This document shows positions 54,097 through 63,759 of a DNA stretch of 64,000 nucleotides, one piece after another. The stretch is from the NCBI GenBank assembly GCA_902602695.1, contig CACKRO010000005.1, forward strand, positions 1 through 64,000, read 5' to 3'. The stretch's first letter is position 1; each line of letters begins with the position of its first letter. Origin of the DNA: an uncultured Alphaproteobacteria bacterium. GTDB lineage: Bacteria > Pseudomonadota > Alphaproteobacteria > HIMB59 > GCA-002718135. The notes beneath the pieces are model-generated. The model did no database searches. It was not told where the DNA came from and saw only the letters and a list, made by a program, of their open reading frames with translations. A program made the position numbers and the translations under genes.

Positions 54097-54146
54097 ACGA
54101 ATCGTTAACGAGTAAACTATTAATATAGTAAATTAAGTTGATTCGT
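54097..54146. promoter_or_regulatory. inverted repeats and two GANTC sites in the purM-purL divergent spacer
   Basis: In the 73-base divergent spacer, ACGAATC (54097-54103) and GATTCGT (54140-54146) form an inverted repeat, each containing a GANTC. A 10-base perfect palindrome TCGTTAACGA (54102-54111) overlaps the first arm. Position suggests a shared operator or a CcrM-responsive element controlling both purine operons. Confidence 0.4.
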
Positions 54147-54153
54147 ACTCATA

Positions 54154-57081
54154 ATGACAAATACAATTCAAATTCTTTCCATTGAGAAGACAGGGAAAGA
54201 AAGTTCACTACAAAAAGAACATAATAATAAATCCATCAAAATTATAGATGGATATTTCTTTTCGACAAATCTTGATTATCAAAAGTTTACTAAAATAAGT
54301 AAACTTATTTCTAATGACGTTTCGCAAACAATATTAACTAAAAAAAATGTAAATAAGATTTTATCTAGTTATAGTAAATTCAATTGGGTTGTAGAAATAA
54401 AATTTTTACCAGGTGTAACTGATAATATAGCTACAACTGTAAAAGAAATAATCAAAGATAATCTAAAAAGTAGTTTTAAAAGCTTTGAACTTGGTTCAAC
54501 AAAAATTATTTTAATAAAAGGAAGAAAAGAAGATATTACCAAAATATCTAAAAATGAAGCAAATCCCTTAATTCAAACAATTAAGATTTATCCATTTAAA
54601 AAATATTTAAATAATTTTAAAAAAAATCAGTTCAAAATAGAAAAGGTAAAATTACCGAAAAAAAAATATAGTAAAAAAGAAATTAATTTAGATATTTCTG
54701 ATTATCATCTCAGCCTCATTGGTAAACTTGGTATTGAAGAAAATGATAAATCTAGAAGAGGAACACTTGGTCTAGATCTAGAATCTTTAAAAGCCATAAG
54801 AAATTATTTTTTCACTCTAAAACGTAAACCAACAGATGTAGAAATTGAAACATTAGCACAGACGTGGTCAGAACACTGTAAACACAAAATATTTTCAGCT
54901 AGAATTGATGATATTCAAGAAGGTATATTTAAAAAATACATTAAAGGTGCTACTGAAAAAATTATTCAATTAAGAAAAGATAATTTTTGTGTTTCTCTTT
55001 TTACGGATAATGCCGGCGGGATAGAATTCAATAAAGATTGGATTATTTGTCATAAAGTTGAAACACATAATACACCTTCAGCCTTAGATCCCTTTGGCGG
55101 TGCAATCACTGGAATTGTTGGTGTAAATAGGGATTGTCTTGGATTTGGAAAAGGAGCAAAACCTATAGCTAATACGTATGCATATTATTTAGCAGACCCA
55201 AATAAAAAATATCAATTGTATCGTCAAAAAAATAAGGATCCAATGCTTCCAGCAAATTTTATTGCTAAGGGCGTTATTAGTGGTGTTAGGGTTGGGGGAA
55301 ATTGCTCAGGTATTCCTACTCCTCAAGGCAATGTGTATTTTGATGACCGGTTTGCAGGAAAGCCTCTTGTATTTTGTGGAACAGTTGGGATTATTCCAAA
55401 AAAAATAAAAGGAAAATTATCGCATAAGAAAAAAGCTAATCCAGGAGATATTATACTAATGGCTGGAGGTAGAGTGGGAAAAGATGGTATTCACGGTGCA
55501 ACATTTTCATCAGAGGAATTAGATCCTAATAGTCCAGTTTCTGCAGTACAAATTGGTGATCCAATAACACAAAAGAAAATGTCTGACGTCATCATTAGAG
55601 AATTGCGTGATGAAAATCTTTACTCAAGTATAACAGATAATGGAGCAGGAGGATTATCATCATCAATAGGAGAGATGGCAAAAGAGAGTGGTGGTTTTAT
55701 AGTTAATATTGAAAAAGTTCCTCTCAAATATAATGGATTATATCCGTGGGAGATCTGGATTTCTGAATCACAAGAAAGAATGACACTAGCAATACCTCCA
55801 GCTAATGTAAAAAAAGTTATAAAGAGATTTAATGCAAGAGGTGTGGAAGCAACAATAATTGGTAAATTTATTAAAAAAGAAAAAGCCATAGTAAAATATA
55901 ATAAAATTGAAATTCTTAATTTAGATATGGAATTTCTTCATGATGGTTATCCCAAATTAAATTTAAAAACATCTTTTCCAAAAATTAAAAAAGAAAAGAA
56001 AAAAGTAATTAAGAAAAGTTCTTTGATAGATAAATTACATAAACTTCTTTCTAGTCCAAATATTGTATCAAAAGAATTTATAGCAACACAGTATGATCAC
56101 GAAGTACAAGCAACTTCTATTGTAAAACCATTACAAGGCGAAGGTAGGATTTTTGGAAATGCTACAGCGATCAAACCTCTTTTTGATGATGAAAAATCAA
56201 TAGCTCTATCTCAAGCTGCTTACCCTCAATATGCCGAAACAAATCCTTATGACATGGCTGGATGTTCAATTGATACAGCATTTAAAAACTTAATTGTAAG
56301 TGGTGCTAATTCAAAAAAAATTGCAATTCTTGACAACTTTTGTTGGTGCAGTTCTGATGAACCAGAGAGATTGTATCAATTAAAAGAAGCAGCAAAAGCT
56401 TGTTATGATTATGCAGTTGCTTACCAAACGCCTTTTATTTCAGGAAAAGATAGTATGTTTAATGATTTTAAAGGTTTTGACAAAAATGGAAAATCAGTAA
56501 AAATTTCAATACCTCCAACATTACTCATTTCTTCTATTGGAATAGTAGATAAAATTTCGTATTTAACAAAAATAACACCAAGTGATGATGATATACTTAT
56601 AGTTTTAGGCAATACTCTTAATGAATTAGAGGATAGTGTTTATTCCAAAATTATAGGTTATGAACATTCAAAAAATCCAGTTGTAGATAGTAAGGTTGCA
56701 CTTCGAACATATAAAAATTTTGAAAAAGCTAATAAACTGGGAATTATAAATTCTGCAATTGGAATAGATTTGGGCGGACTTGGAATTGCAGTTACGAAAA
56801 TGGCAATAGCTTCAAAGAAAGGTTTAATCATTGATTTAAAACTAAAAAATAAAATCTCTGTTGATCAATTTTTATTTTCTGAAACACAAAGTAGAATTGT
56901 TGTTTCTCTTAAAAAAAATAAGTTAGCCAATTTTAAAAAAATATTTAAAATTTCCGATTATACAATTATTGGTAAATGCACGGGTTCAGATGTAATTGAG
57001 TTTAAAGATAGCAAAAAAATTATAAGAGGTAAAATTTCAGATTTTGCAAATTCATACAAACAAAATATTAAAGGGTTATGA
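54154..57081 (+). CDS. purL: phosphoribosylformylglycinamidine synthase, PurL with PurS-like N-terminal domain
   Basis: This 975-residue FGAM synthase is much longer than the ~740-residue PurL of most alphaproteobacteria. About residues 1-165 hold a PurS-like part (VVEIKFLPGVTDNIATTVKEII). The PurL catalytic segments follow: LAQTWSEHCKHK, KVETHNTPSALDPFGGA, GGRVGKDGIHGATFSSE, SSITDNGAGGLSSS, CWCSSDEP and SGKDSMFND. No glutaminase domain is attached; purQ follows in an ATGA overlap. So PurS is fused but PurQ is separate, an intermediate architecture. Confidence 0.93.
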   Translation: MTNTIQILSIEKTGKESSLQKEHNNKSIKIIDGYFFSTNLDYQKFTKISKLISNDVSQTILTKKNVNKILSSYSKFNWVVEIKFLPGVTDNIATTVKEIIKDNLKSSFKSFELGSTKIILIKGRKEDITKISKNEANPLIQTIKIYPFKKYLNNFKKNQFKIEKVKLPKKKYSKKEINLDISDYHLSLIGKLGIEENDKSRRGTLGLDLESLKAIRNYFFTLKRKPTDVEIETLAQTWSEHCKHKIFSARIDDIQEGIFKKYIKGATEKIIQLRKDNFCVSLFTDNAGGIEFNKDWIICHKVETHNTPSALDPFGGAITGIVGVNRDCLGFGKGAKPIANTYAYYLADPNKKYQLYRQKNKDPMLPANFIAKGVISGVRVGGNCSGIPTPQGNVYFDDRFAGKPLVFCGTVGIIPKKIKGKLSHKKKANPGDIILMAGGRVGKDGIHGATFSSEELDPNSPVSAVQIGDPITQKKMSDVIIRELRDENLYSSITDNGAGGLSSSIGEMAKESGGFIVNIEKVPLKYNGLYPWEIWISESQERMTLAIPPANVKKVIKRFNARGVEATIIGKFIKKEKAIVKYNKIEILNLDMEFLHDGYPKLNLKTSFPKIKKEKKKVIKKSSLIDKLHKLLSSPNIVSKEFIATQYDHEVQATSIVKPLQGEGRIFGNATAIKPLFDDEKSIALSQAAYPQYAETNPYDMAGCSIDTAFKNLIVSGANSKKIAILDNFCWCSSDEPERLYQLKEAAKACYDYAVAYQTPFISGKDSMFNDFKGFDKNGKSVKISIPPTLLISSIGIVDKISYLTKITPSDDDILIVLGNTLNELEDSVYSKIIGYEHSKNPVVDSKVALRTYKNFEKANKLGIINSAIGIDLGGLGIAVTKMAIASKKGLIIDLKLKNKISVDQFLFSETQSRIVVSLKKNKLANFKKIFKISDYTIIGKCTGSDVIEFKDSKKIIRGKISDFANSYKQNIKGL

Positions 57082-57842
57082 ACGTATTAGTTTTATCAGG
57101 TTATGGTATTAATTGTGAAAATGAAACTCTCCATGCTTTTGAAGTAGTAGGATTTAAAGGAAAGATTGTACATATTAATGATCTGATACAAAATCCAAAA
57201 CAACTTAATAATTATCAAGTATTCGCTATACCCGGTGGCTTTTCATATGGTGATGATACAGGCTCAGGAAATGCTATGGCAAAAAAAATTATGACCAATT
57301 TGTATGATCAGCTAATAGATTTTTCATCAAAAGATAAATTAATCATAGGCATTTGTAATGGATGCCAAATATTAATTAATCTTGGTTTAGTTCCCAGCAT
57401 TAACAAAAAAGATCCAGAAGTAGCAATGATTGAAAATAAATCTGGAAACTATGAATGTCGATGGGTGGATGTAAAAGTGGGGAATAATAAATCGCCATGG
57501 CTAAAAAATATTAACACCTTGAACTTGCCTGTCGCTCATCAAGAGGGTCAATTCATGATACCTATTAATATACTTAAAAGCATTAAAACTAATAAGCTTA
57601 TTGGTTTACAATATATTGATGACGATAAAAAATTAGCAAGAGGTAAGTTTCCCTTTAATCCTAACGGGTCTAAGGATGATATAGCTGCTTTAACAAATCA
57701 AAATGGTAACGTTCTTGCAATGATGCCTCATCCAGAAAGAGCCTTATATAATTATCATATTCCTGATTGGCAAAATAATACTTCAAAAAAATTTGGAGAT
57801 GGACATAAAATTTTTATGAATGCAAAAAATTACTTTGTATAA
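57078..57842 (+). CDS. purQ: phosphoribosylformylglycinamidine synthase subunit PurQ (glutaminase)
   Basis: This 254-residue class I glutamine amidotransferase has the nucleophile Cys in IGICNGCQIL, AIPGGFSYGDDTGSG, VAHQEGQF and the His/Glu pair in MPHPERAL. It supplies ammonia to PurL. ATG overlaps the purL stop (ATGA). It is convergent with mutY, one base apart. Confidence 0.95.
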   Translation: MNVLVLSGYGINCENETLHAFEVVGFKGKIVHINDLIQNPKQLNNYQVFAIPGGFSYGDDTGSGNAMAKKIMTNLYDQLIDFSSKDKLIIGICNGCQILINLGLVPSINKKDPEVAMIENKSGNYECRWVDVKVGNNKSPWLKNINTLNLPVAHQEGQFMIPINILKSIKTNKLIGLQYIDDDKKLARGKFPFNPNGSKDDIAALTNQNGNVLAMMPHPERALYNYHIPDWQNNTSKKFGDGHKIFMNAKNYFV

Positions 57843-57843
57843 A

Positions 57844-58893
57844 TTATACTGCCATTTCTACTATTTTTTTCATAACAGTTGGCATTCTGGAATTAGTATA
57901 TGAAGATTTCTTAATCCAATTACTTTTTGATAGTTTTTCTTTTTTAATATTTCCATAAAAAATCTCTGTTTCTAAATCAAAATGACTAAATGAATATTCA
58001 ATTGAACCTTTAGATTTTAATTTTGTTTTTATTTTTTTTATGTCTTGATCTGTGGTTAATAATTTTTTGTTTTTAACCCAAACATCATTAGGCACTTCAA
58101 GCATGGATGCTAACATTCCTTTATTTGGTCTACTTCGTACAAGGATTTCGTTCTTTTCATTCACAATTACATAAGCTCTAGTGTACTTTATTGGCTTAAT
58201 GGTTTTCCTCTTTAATTTTATTGGAATTTTTAGCTGTAAATTTTTTTTGTATGATTGGCAAAATTTATTAATTCCACAAATATTACATTTAGGATTTCTT
58301 GGAAGACAGATCTCTGATCCATAATCCATAAAAGACTGAATTAGATTTGAAGAGTATTTATCTGATATGAATTTATTTCCTAAATCTTTGAGTTTAATTT
58401 TTACTTTATTAATTGGCTTATCGATAGCGTGTAACCTTACCAAAATTCTCTCAATATTAGCATCAAGTGGCATTACTGATTTATTAAATCCTATTCCAAG
58501 AATTGCTTTTGCAGTGTAATCTCCAATACCGGGAAGTTTGATGAGTTCATCATAAGCTTGTGGTATTTTATTTTTAAAATTTTTGTTAATTATTTTTGCA
58601 GACTTAAGTAAATTTCTAGCTCTTGAATAATAACCAAGGCCTGACCAGAACTTTAAAATATTTGGCTCTGACGTTTGCGCTAGTTTAGTTACTGAAGGCC
58701 ATTTTAAAATAAAATCATTAAATTTATTTTTTACGGTATTTACTGTTGTTTGTTGAAGCATATACTCGCTTACAAACACAAAGTATGGATAAGGTAAGTT
58801 AAAATTATTTTTCTTCCGCCACGGTAAATTTCTAGCATTCACGGAATACCATTGAAGTAAGAACTTTATTACTTGTGTTTCGTGTTTAAACAT
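57844..58893 (-). CDS. mutY: A/G-specific adenine glycosylase
   Basis: This 349-residue DNA-repair glycosylase removes adenine opposite 8-oxoG. It has VNARNLPWRK, EYMLQQTTV with the catalytic Glu-containing region, helix-hairpin-helix LPGIGDYTAKAI and catalytic Asp in MPLDANIERIL. The Fe-S cluster Cys are complete (C-x6-C-x2-C-x5-C at CLPRNPKCNICGINKFC). The C-terminal NUDIX-like 8-oxoG domain is present but shortened. Confidence 0.93.
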   Translation of the reverse strand: MFKHETQVIKFLLQWYSVNARNLPWRKKNNFNLPYPYFVFVSEYMLQQTTVNTVKNKFNDFILKWPSVTKLAQTSEPNILKFWSGLGYYSRARNLLKSAKIINKNFKNKIPQAYDELIKLPGIGDYTAKAILGIGFNKSVMPLDANIERILVRLHAIDKPINKVKIKLKDLGNKFISDKYSSNLIQSFMDYGSEICLPRNPKCNICGINKFCQSYKKNLQLKIPIKLKRKTIKPIKYTRAYVIVNEKNEILVRSRPNKGMLASMLEVPNDVWVKNKKLLTTDQDIKKIKTKLKSKGSIEYSFSHFDLETEIFYGNIKKEKLSKSNWIKKSSYTNSRMPTVMKKIVEMAV

Positions 58894-58926
58894 ATTGCTT
58901 TCATATTTAGGTACTATAAATTATTT

Positions 58927-59448
58927 ATGTATATGGACAAAAAAAATATAAAGCAAAAAAGAACATTTGTTCCACAATCTATTGGTGATACTCTGAAGAA
59001 AGTTAATAGAAAATTTTCCTCTAAATATAATCGAACAGAATTTATAATTAACTCCAAATGGCCTGAAATTGTTGGTAGTTATTTTAAAGAATATTCAGAG
59101 CCGTTAAATGTTTCAAGGGTGAGTAATTTTGAAAATGATTTAGGTGAGACAGTATATAAAAATTATCTAAATGTGAGTGTCACACCTGCCGCAGCCATTG
59201 AATTTCAACACTTCAAAGACACTATAATAGAAAAAATTAATACTTATTTTGGCTATAAAGCTATAATAGACTTGAGAATTCATCAAAATTACATACCTAA
59301 ACATAGTCATATGGAACGAAATAAGAAAAAACAAATAGATAAAGGCGACATAGAATTTGTTAAGAAAAACGTTGAAGATTTTCAAAATTCCAATTTGAAA
59401 CAATCACTATTAAATTTAGGTAATAAAATTACAACTGAGGACAAATAA
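58927..59448 (+). CDS. DUF721 family protein (DciA-like)
   Basis: This protein of about 173 residues (start chosen at the ATG at 58927; a TTG at 58873 would overlap mutY) has FVPQSIGDTLKKVNRKF and the INSKWPEIVGSYFKEYSEPLNV core of DUF721, then a VTPAAAIEFQHFKDTIIEKINTYFG region. DUF721 proteins are related to DciA, an ancestral helicase operator for DnaB loading. mutY - DUF721 - dsbA-like - smc is a conserved alphaproteobacterial order. Confidence 0.82.
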   Translation: MYMDKKNIKQKRTFVPQSIGDTLKKVNRKFSSKYNRTEFIINSKWPEIVGSYFKEYSEPLNVSRVSNFENDLGETVYKNYLNVSVTPAAAIEFQHFKDTIIEKINTYFGYKAIIDLRIHQNYIPKHSHMERNKKKQIDKGDIEFVKKNVEDFQNSNLKQSLLNLGNKITTEDK

Positions 59449-60059
59449 TGAAAATTAAAATTTTATTTATTTCTATTATACTATCACTACTTTTTTTTAA
59501 TGCCAAAGCAGCTGAAAACTCAATAATAGATGTCAAAGATAATGATTTTTATATTGGAGAAGAAAATGCTCCGATCACAATTATAGAATATGCTTCAATG
59601 TCTTGTAGTCACTGTGCAGATTTTCATAATGATACTCTAGCAGAGTTAAAAAAAGAGTTTATTGATACTGGTAAGGTTAAGTTTATTTTTCGTGATTTTC
59701 CTTTCAATTATCCTGCCCTTGCTGGAAGTATGATTTTAAGATGTGTGCCAGAAGATGTAAGATACGATTATATGAATGGGCTTTATAAGCTTCAAAATAG
59801 TTGGGTTAATAGAGATCACTCCAAAACAAGATCTGAGTTATACAAAATTATGCAAAGTGGTGGTATGCAACAAGATGATTTTGATGCATGTTTAAGTAAT
59901 GTGGATTTAGAAAATCAATTACTTGAGGGTGTAATGGAAGCACAAAGAGAATATAAAATAGGCTCCACACCATCATTCATTGTTAATGGAGTTTTGTATT
60001 CCGGGAATAAAAACATAAAAGAGTTTAGACAAATCATCGATAAAATATTATCACAATAG
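59448..60059 (+). CDS. DsbA family thiol:disulfide oxidoreductase
   Basis: This 203-residue periplasmic thioredoxin-fold protein has a signal peptide (ILFISIILSLLFFNAKA) and the active site SCSHC in EYASMSCSHCADFH, typical of the alphaproteobacterial DsbA/BdbD-like group. A helical insertion and TPSFIVNG (cis-Pro loop) follow. It introduces or shuffles disulfides in exported proteins. The start codon overlaps the DUF721 stop. Confidence 0.9.
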   Translation: MKIKILFISIILSLLFFNAKAAENSIIDVKDNDFYIGEENAPITIIEYASMSCSHCADFHNDTLAELKKEFIDTGKVKFIFRDFPFNYPALAGSMILRCVPEDVRYDYMNGLYKLQNSWVNRDHSKTRSELYKIMQSGGMQQDDFDACLSNVDLENQLLEGVMEAQREYKIGSTPSFIVNGVLYSGNKNIKEFRQIIDKILSQ

Positions 60060-60062
60060 TTG

Positions 60063-62708
60063 ATGATTAATTTTAGGACCCTTAAAGTCAAAGGCTTTAA
60101 GTCTTTTGTTGAACCTACAGAAATTTTGATTGAAAATGGTTTAACAGGTATTGTTGGTCCAAACGGATGTGGTAAATCCAACCTTGTAGAAGCTTTTAGG
60201 TTTGTTATGGGTGAACTTTCCCCAAAACAAATGAGAGGAAGTGAATTAGACGATGTCATCTTTAATGGAACAGATGATAGGCCAGCTTGGGATATTGCTG
60301 AAGTTACTATAGATTTAGATAATAAAGCAAGAAAAGCACCAAGTATTTTCAATGAAAATGATACCATTGAAGTAACTAGAAGAATTTGGCGTGGCGAGGG
60401 ATCGGAATATAGAGTGAATGGCAAAGAGGTGCGATTAAAGGATGTACAATTACTATTTGCTGATGCAGCAACAGGTGCTCGTTCAACATCAATGGTTAGT
60501 CAAGGTAGAGTTGGTGCTATTATCTCAGCTAAGCCTGAACAAAGAAGGACGTTACTAGAAGAAGCTGCAGGAATTACAGGTCTTCATTCAAGACGACACG
60601 AAGCTGAATTACGATTAAATGCTACTGAAAATAACTTAGAGCGCGTAAAGGACGTTTTAAAAGCTCAAGACGAACAACTTACAATATTAAAAAAGCAATC
60701 TAAACAAGCAGAAAGGTATAAGTACATTCAAAAAGATATTACAAAAGCAAGAGCAAGATTATTTTATAAAAAATGGATTGATGAGAAAGATAAACTAAAA
60801 CATGCTAGTGAAAAAATTCAATCTGAAACAAATTTTGTAAATGATCAAACACAAGTAGTTGCACAAATAAATGTAGAGTTTGAAAAAGTGCAAGAAAGCC
60901 TTCCAAACCTTAGACTTCAAGAAAGTAAGGTTGCAGCTGAACTTCAGAAATATTCTATTAGTTTAGAAAATCAAGAAAAAGAAATTGAAAGAGCTAATAT
61001 TGCTGTAGACGAAACAAAAGTCCGTATTGAGCAAATTAAAAATGACATTAATAGAGAGAAGTTTTTATTTGAAGATGCAAAACAAAATCTTGAAAGAGTA
61101 CAAGAAGAAAAATCAATTCTGTTAAAACAACAAGGTGATCTTTTTATTCAAACAGATGATGATATAGGTAATGAAAATGTTTCTAATAAAAAAAATAATA
61201 ATCCAATAATTGATTATCTAGACTTTGAAGATGGTCTTGAAAAAGCAATTGCTGCAGTTTTTTCAGATGAGTTAATTGCATCTATTGATGAAGAACAAAG
61301 TATTTTTTGGAGAAAATTAGATGTAGAAGATTCTTCCTTTAATTTAGAAATTACAAAATTTTCATCTCTGATTAAAGCTCCGGATAATTTGAAAAAAAAA
61401 TTAGAATTTATTGGTTTAATAGAAAATAAAGAAAATGTATTAGAAATTCAAAAAAGTTTAAAACCAGGTCAAATATTAGTAAGCAAATTAGGAGAAATTT
61501 GGAGATGGGATGGATATGTTTCTAAAGGTAAGCAAAATAATTCTACTAAAGCAATATTAGACCAGCTTAAAAATAGAAGAATTAAACAATTAAGTGCTGA
61601 GGAAAAACAATGGAATGATATTTCTGAAAAAGCAAATCAAAGAATAGAAGAGTTAAATTCAAGGGAAAATTCTTTAATTAGTGATTTATCAAATCTTCAA
61701 TCTGTCCCTGAAGATGTATCAAGTGAAAAGTTAAAAATACAAAAATTGATTGATGAAAACAAGAATTCTTATCAGCAAATAGCTGAGCAACTTCGTCAAA
61801 CTGAACAAAATTCTAATGAGGTTAATAAAAAATTGAAACTAGAAGAAATTAAATTAAATGAACTAAGAGAAGAAAGAATTAGGACTGAGGGTCAAATTAA
61901 TACAATTAATGAAGCAATTAAATTACTGTCTACTCAAGTTAGAGAAAGATTAAGTATAGAGTTAGATGAACTTTATAATATTGGAGAAATTGATCCAAAT
62001 AAAATTTTAGGTGAAACTGAGGATTTAGAAAAAAAATTAGAAAGACTAATTTCTGAGCAAGAACGTTTAGGAGGTGTTAATCTATTAGCTGAAAATGAAG
62101 CAAAAGATCTAGAAGAAAAAGTAAATACAATTAAAAATGATCAAAACGACTTGTTGAGTGCAATTGCAAAACTAAGAGAAGCTATTGATTCATTAAATAC
62201 AGAAGGTAGACAAAGATTACTAGCTGCTTATGCGATAGTAAATGAAAATTTTCAAAAATTATTTGTAAGACTTTTTGGAGGTGGAAAAGCTTACCTAAAA
62301 TTTACTGATGAATCAGATCCTCTTCAGGCAGGTTTAGAAATATTTGCAAGCCCTCCAGGAAAAAAATTACAAAACTTGACGCTTCTTTCAGGAGGTGAAC
62401 AAGCACTTACAGCCTTATCATTGTTATTCGCTGTATTCTTATCTAACCCTGCTCCAATTTGTGTTCTAGATGAGGTTGACGCTCCCCTAGATGATACCAA
62501 TGTCGATAGATTTTGTTCATTAGTTGAGGAAATAGCTAAAACTTCTTCAACAAAATTCTTGGTTATAACTCACCATAGAATGACAATGGCTAGAGTAAAT
62601 AGATTATTTGGTGTTACAATGCCTGAGAAAGGTGTATCACAATTAGTTTCCGTTGATCTTGAAAAGGCAATCGAGATAAAAGAGCAAGATACTACAAATG
62701 AATTATAA
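60063..62708 (+). CDS. smc: chromosome partition protein Smc, unusually short coiled coils
   Basis: This 881-residue SMC ATPase (ATG at 60063; TTG at 60060 possible) has Walker A GPNGCGKSN, the N-terminal head to about residue 165, a coiled coil to ~355, a hinge-like globular part (~375-510), a second coiled coil to ~765, then the C-terminal head with LLSGGEQALTALSLL and Walker B ICVLDEVDAPLDD. Typical bacterial Smc is ~1,150-1,200 residues; both arms are shortened by similar lengths, so they can still pair. It condenses and segregates the chromosome, normally with ScpAB (not in window). Confidence 0.93.
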   Translation: MINFRTLKVKGFKSFVEPTEILIENGLTGIVGPNGCGKSNLVEAFRFVMGELSPKQMRGSELDDVIFNGTDDRPAWDIAEVTIDLDNKARKAPSIFNENDTIEVTRRIWRGEGSEYRVNGKEVRLKDVQLLFADAATGARSTSMVSQGRVGAIISAKPEQRRTLLEEAAGITGLHSRRHEAELRLNATENNLERVKDVLKAQDEQLTILKKQSKQAERYKYIQKDITKARARLFYKKWIDEKDKLKHASEKIQSETNFVNDQTQVVAQINVEFEKVQESLPNLRLQESKVAAELQKYSISLENQEKEIERANIAVDETKVRIEQIKNDINREKFLFEDAKQNLERVQEEKSILLKQQGDLFIQTDDDIGNENVSNKKNNNPIIDYLDFEDGLEKAIAAVFSDELIASIDEEQSIFWRKLDVEDSSFNLEITKFSSLIKAPDNLKKKLEFIGLIENKENVLEIQKSLKPGQILVSKLGEIWRWDGYVSKGKQNNSTKAILDQLKNRRIKQLSAEEKQWNDISEKANQRIEELNSRENSLISDLSNLQSVPEDVSSEKLKIQKLIDENKNSYQQIAEQLRQTEQNSNEVNKKLKLEEIKLNELREERIRTEGQINTINEAIKLLSTQVRERLSIELDELYNIGEIDPNKILGETEDLEKKLERLISEQERLGGVNLLAENEAKDLEEKVNTIKNDQNDLLSAIAKLREAIDSLNTEGRQRLLAAYAIVNENFQKLFVRLFGGGKAYLKFTDESDPLQAGLEIFASPPGKKLQNLTLLSGGEQALTALSLLFAVFLSNPAPICVLDEVDAPLDDTNVDRFCSLVEEIAKTSSTKFLVITHHRMTMARVNRLFGVTMPEKGVSQLVSVDLEKAIEIKEQDTTNEL

Positions 62709-62985
62709 AAATAAAAATTTAGAAGAATTAGCTAAAAGAATTAATAATTTAGATAACCAAAACAAAGAACCTAATATTAAAAAAAAAGAAAGTGGCGCTG
62801 GATTTGGCTTTAAAATTAGTACCGAAATTATCGCTGCACTAGTTGTTGGAGTTGGAATTGGGCTTATTGTGGATAATTACTTTAATACTAAACCAATAGG
62901 GTTAATTATTTTCTTCATATTTGGCGCATTGGCTGGATTTTTAAATGTTTATCGTGTAATGCGTCGCATTGAAAAGCAAAGGTAA
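62698..62985 (+). CDS. atpI: ATP synthase-associated protein AtpI (subunit I)
   Basis: This 95-residue membrane protein has a charged N-terminus and two TM helices (about residues 48-65 and 70-88) with GVGIGLIVDNYF and FGALAGFLNVYR, as in AtpI/AtpZ-type proteins that assist c-ring assembly. It overlaps smc by 11 bases and precedes atpB by 21 bases. Confidence 0.88.
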   Translation: MNYKNKNLEELAKRINNLDNQNKEPNIKKKESGAGFGFKISTEIIAALVVGVGIGLIVDNYFNTKPIGLIIFFIFGALAGFLNVYRVMRRIEKQR

Positions 62986-63006
62986 TTTTAATATTCAGTA
63001 TCTATT

Positions 63007-63741
63007 ATGGCCGCAAAAGATAGTCCCCTTAAACAATTCGAGATAGATCCAATATCTAACATAGAACTTGCTGGTTATAATATTTCATTCACAAATTCAT
63101 CCTTTTCAATGCTTATTACTGTTCTAGCAATTACTCTATTTTTAACTTTAACAGTTAATACAAAATCAATTATTCCTTCAAGAATGCAACTTGTCTCAGA
63201 GTTAATGTATAATTTTATTGCTCAATTACTCTCCGATACAGTTGGAGATAATGGAAAGAAATATTTTCCATTTGTCTTCTCTATATTCATGTTTGTTTTA
63301 ATTGGAAATATGGTTGGCATGATACCATACCAATTTACTTTCACGAGCCATATTATTGTTACATTCGCTTTAGCAGCTGTTGTATTTATTGGTGTAACTA
63401 TTCTTGGATTTGTAAATCATGGTATTAAATTTTTTACCTTCTTTTATATACCAGGTGTCCCATTTTACATGCATCCACTTCTCATTCCTATTGAAGTAAT
63501 TTCTTACTTATCAAGACCTATAAGTTTATCAGTAAGATTATTTGCAAACATGCTAGCGGGTCACACACTACTAAAAGTATTTGCGGGCTTTGTTGTTTCA
63601 ATGCCATTTTTTACAGGAGTTTTTCCTTTAGCTTTCATTGTAGCTTTAACAGGATTAGAAATTTTAATAGCTTTTTTGCAAGCATATGTGTTTGCAATAC
63701 TGACGTGTTTATATATTAACGATGCTTATCATTTACATTAA
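63007..63741 (+). CDS. atpB: ATP synthase F0 subunit a
   Basis: This 244-residue proton-channel subunit has SPLKQFEIDPI at the N-terminus and five to six TM helices. The essential Arg is in SLSVRLFANMLAGHTLL, and HPLLIPIEVIS is conserved. It forms the proton half-channels with the c-ring. Confidence 0.96.
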   Translation: MAAKDSPLKQFEIDPISNIELAGYNISFTNSSFSMLITVLAITLFLTLTVNTKSIIPSRMQLVSELMYNFIAQLLSDTVGDNGKKYFPFVFSIFMFVLIGNMVGMIPYQFTFTSHIIVTFALAAVVFIGVTILGFVNHGIKFFTFFYIPGVPFYMHPLLIPIEVISYLSRPISLSVRLFANMLAGHTLLKVFAGFVVSMPFFTGVFPLAFIVALTGLEILIAFLQAYVFAILTCLYINDAYHLH

Positions 63742-63749
63742 TTTAAAAT

Positions 63750-63755
63750 AGGAGG
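63750..63755 (+). promoter_or_regulatory. strong Shine-Dalgarno site of atpE
   Basis: A perfect AGGAGG lies 4 bases before the ATG at 63760. It fits the need to make 10-15 c subunits per complex. Confidence 0.8.
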
Positions 63756-63759
63756 ACTT

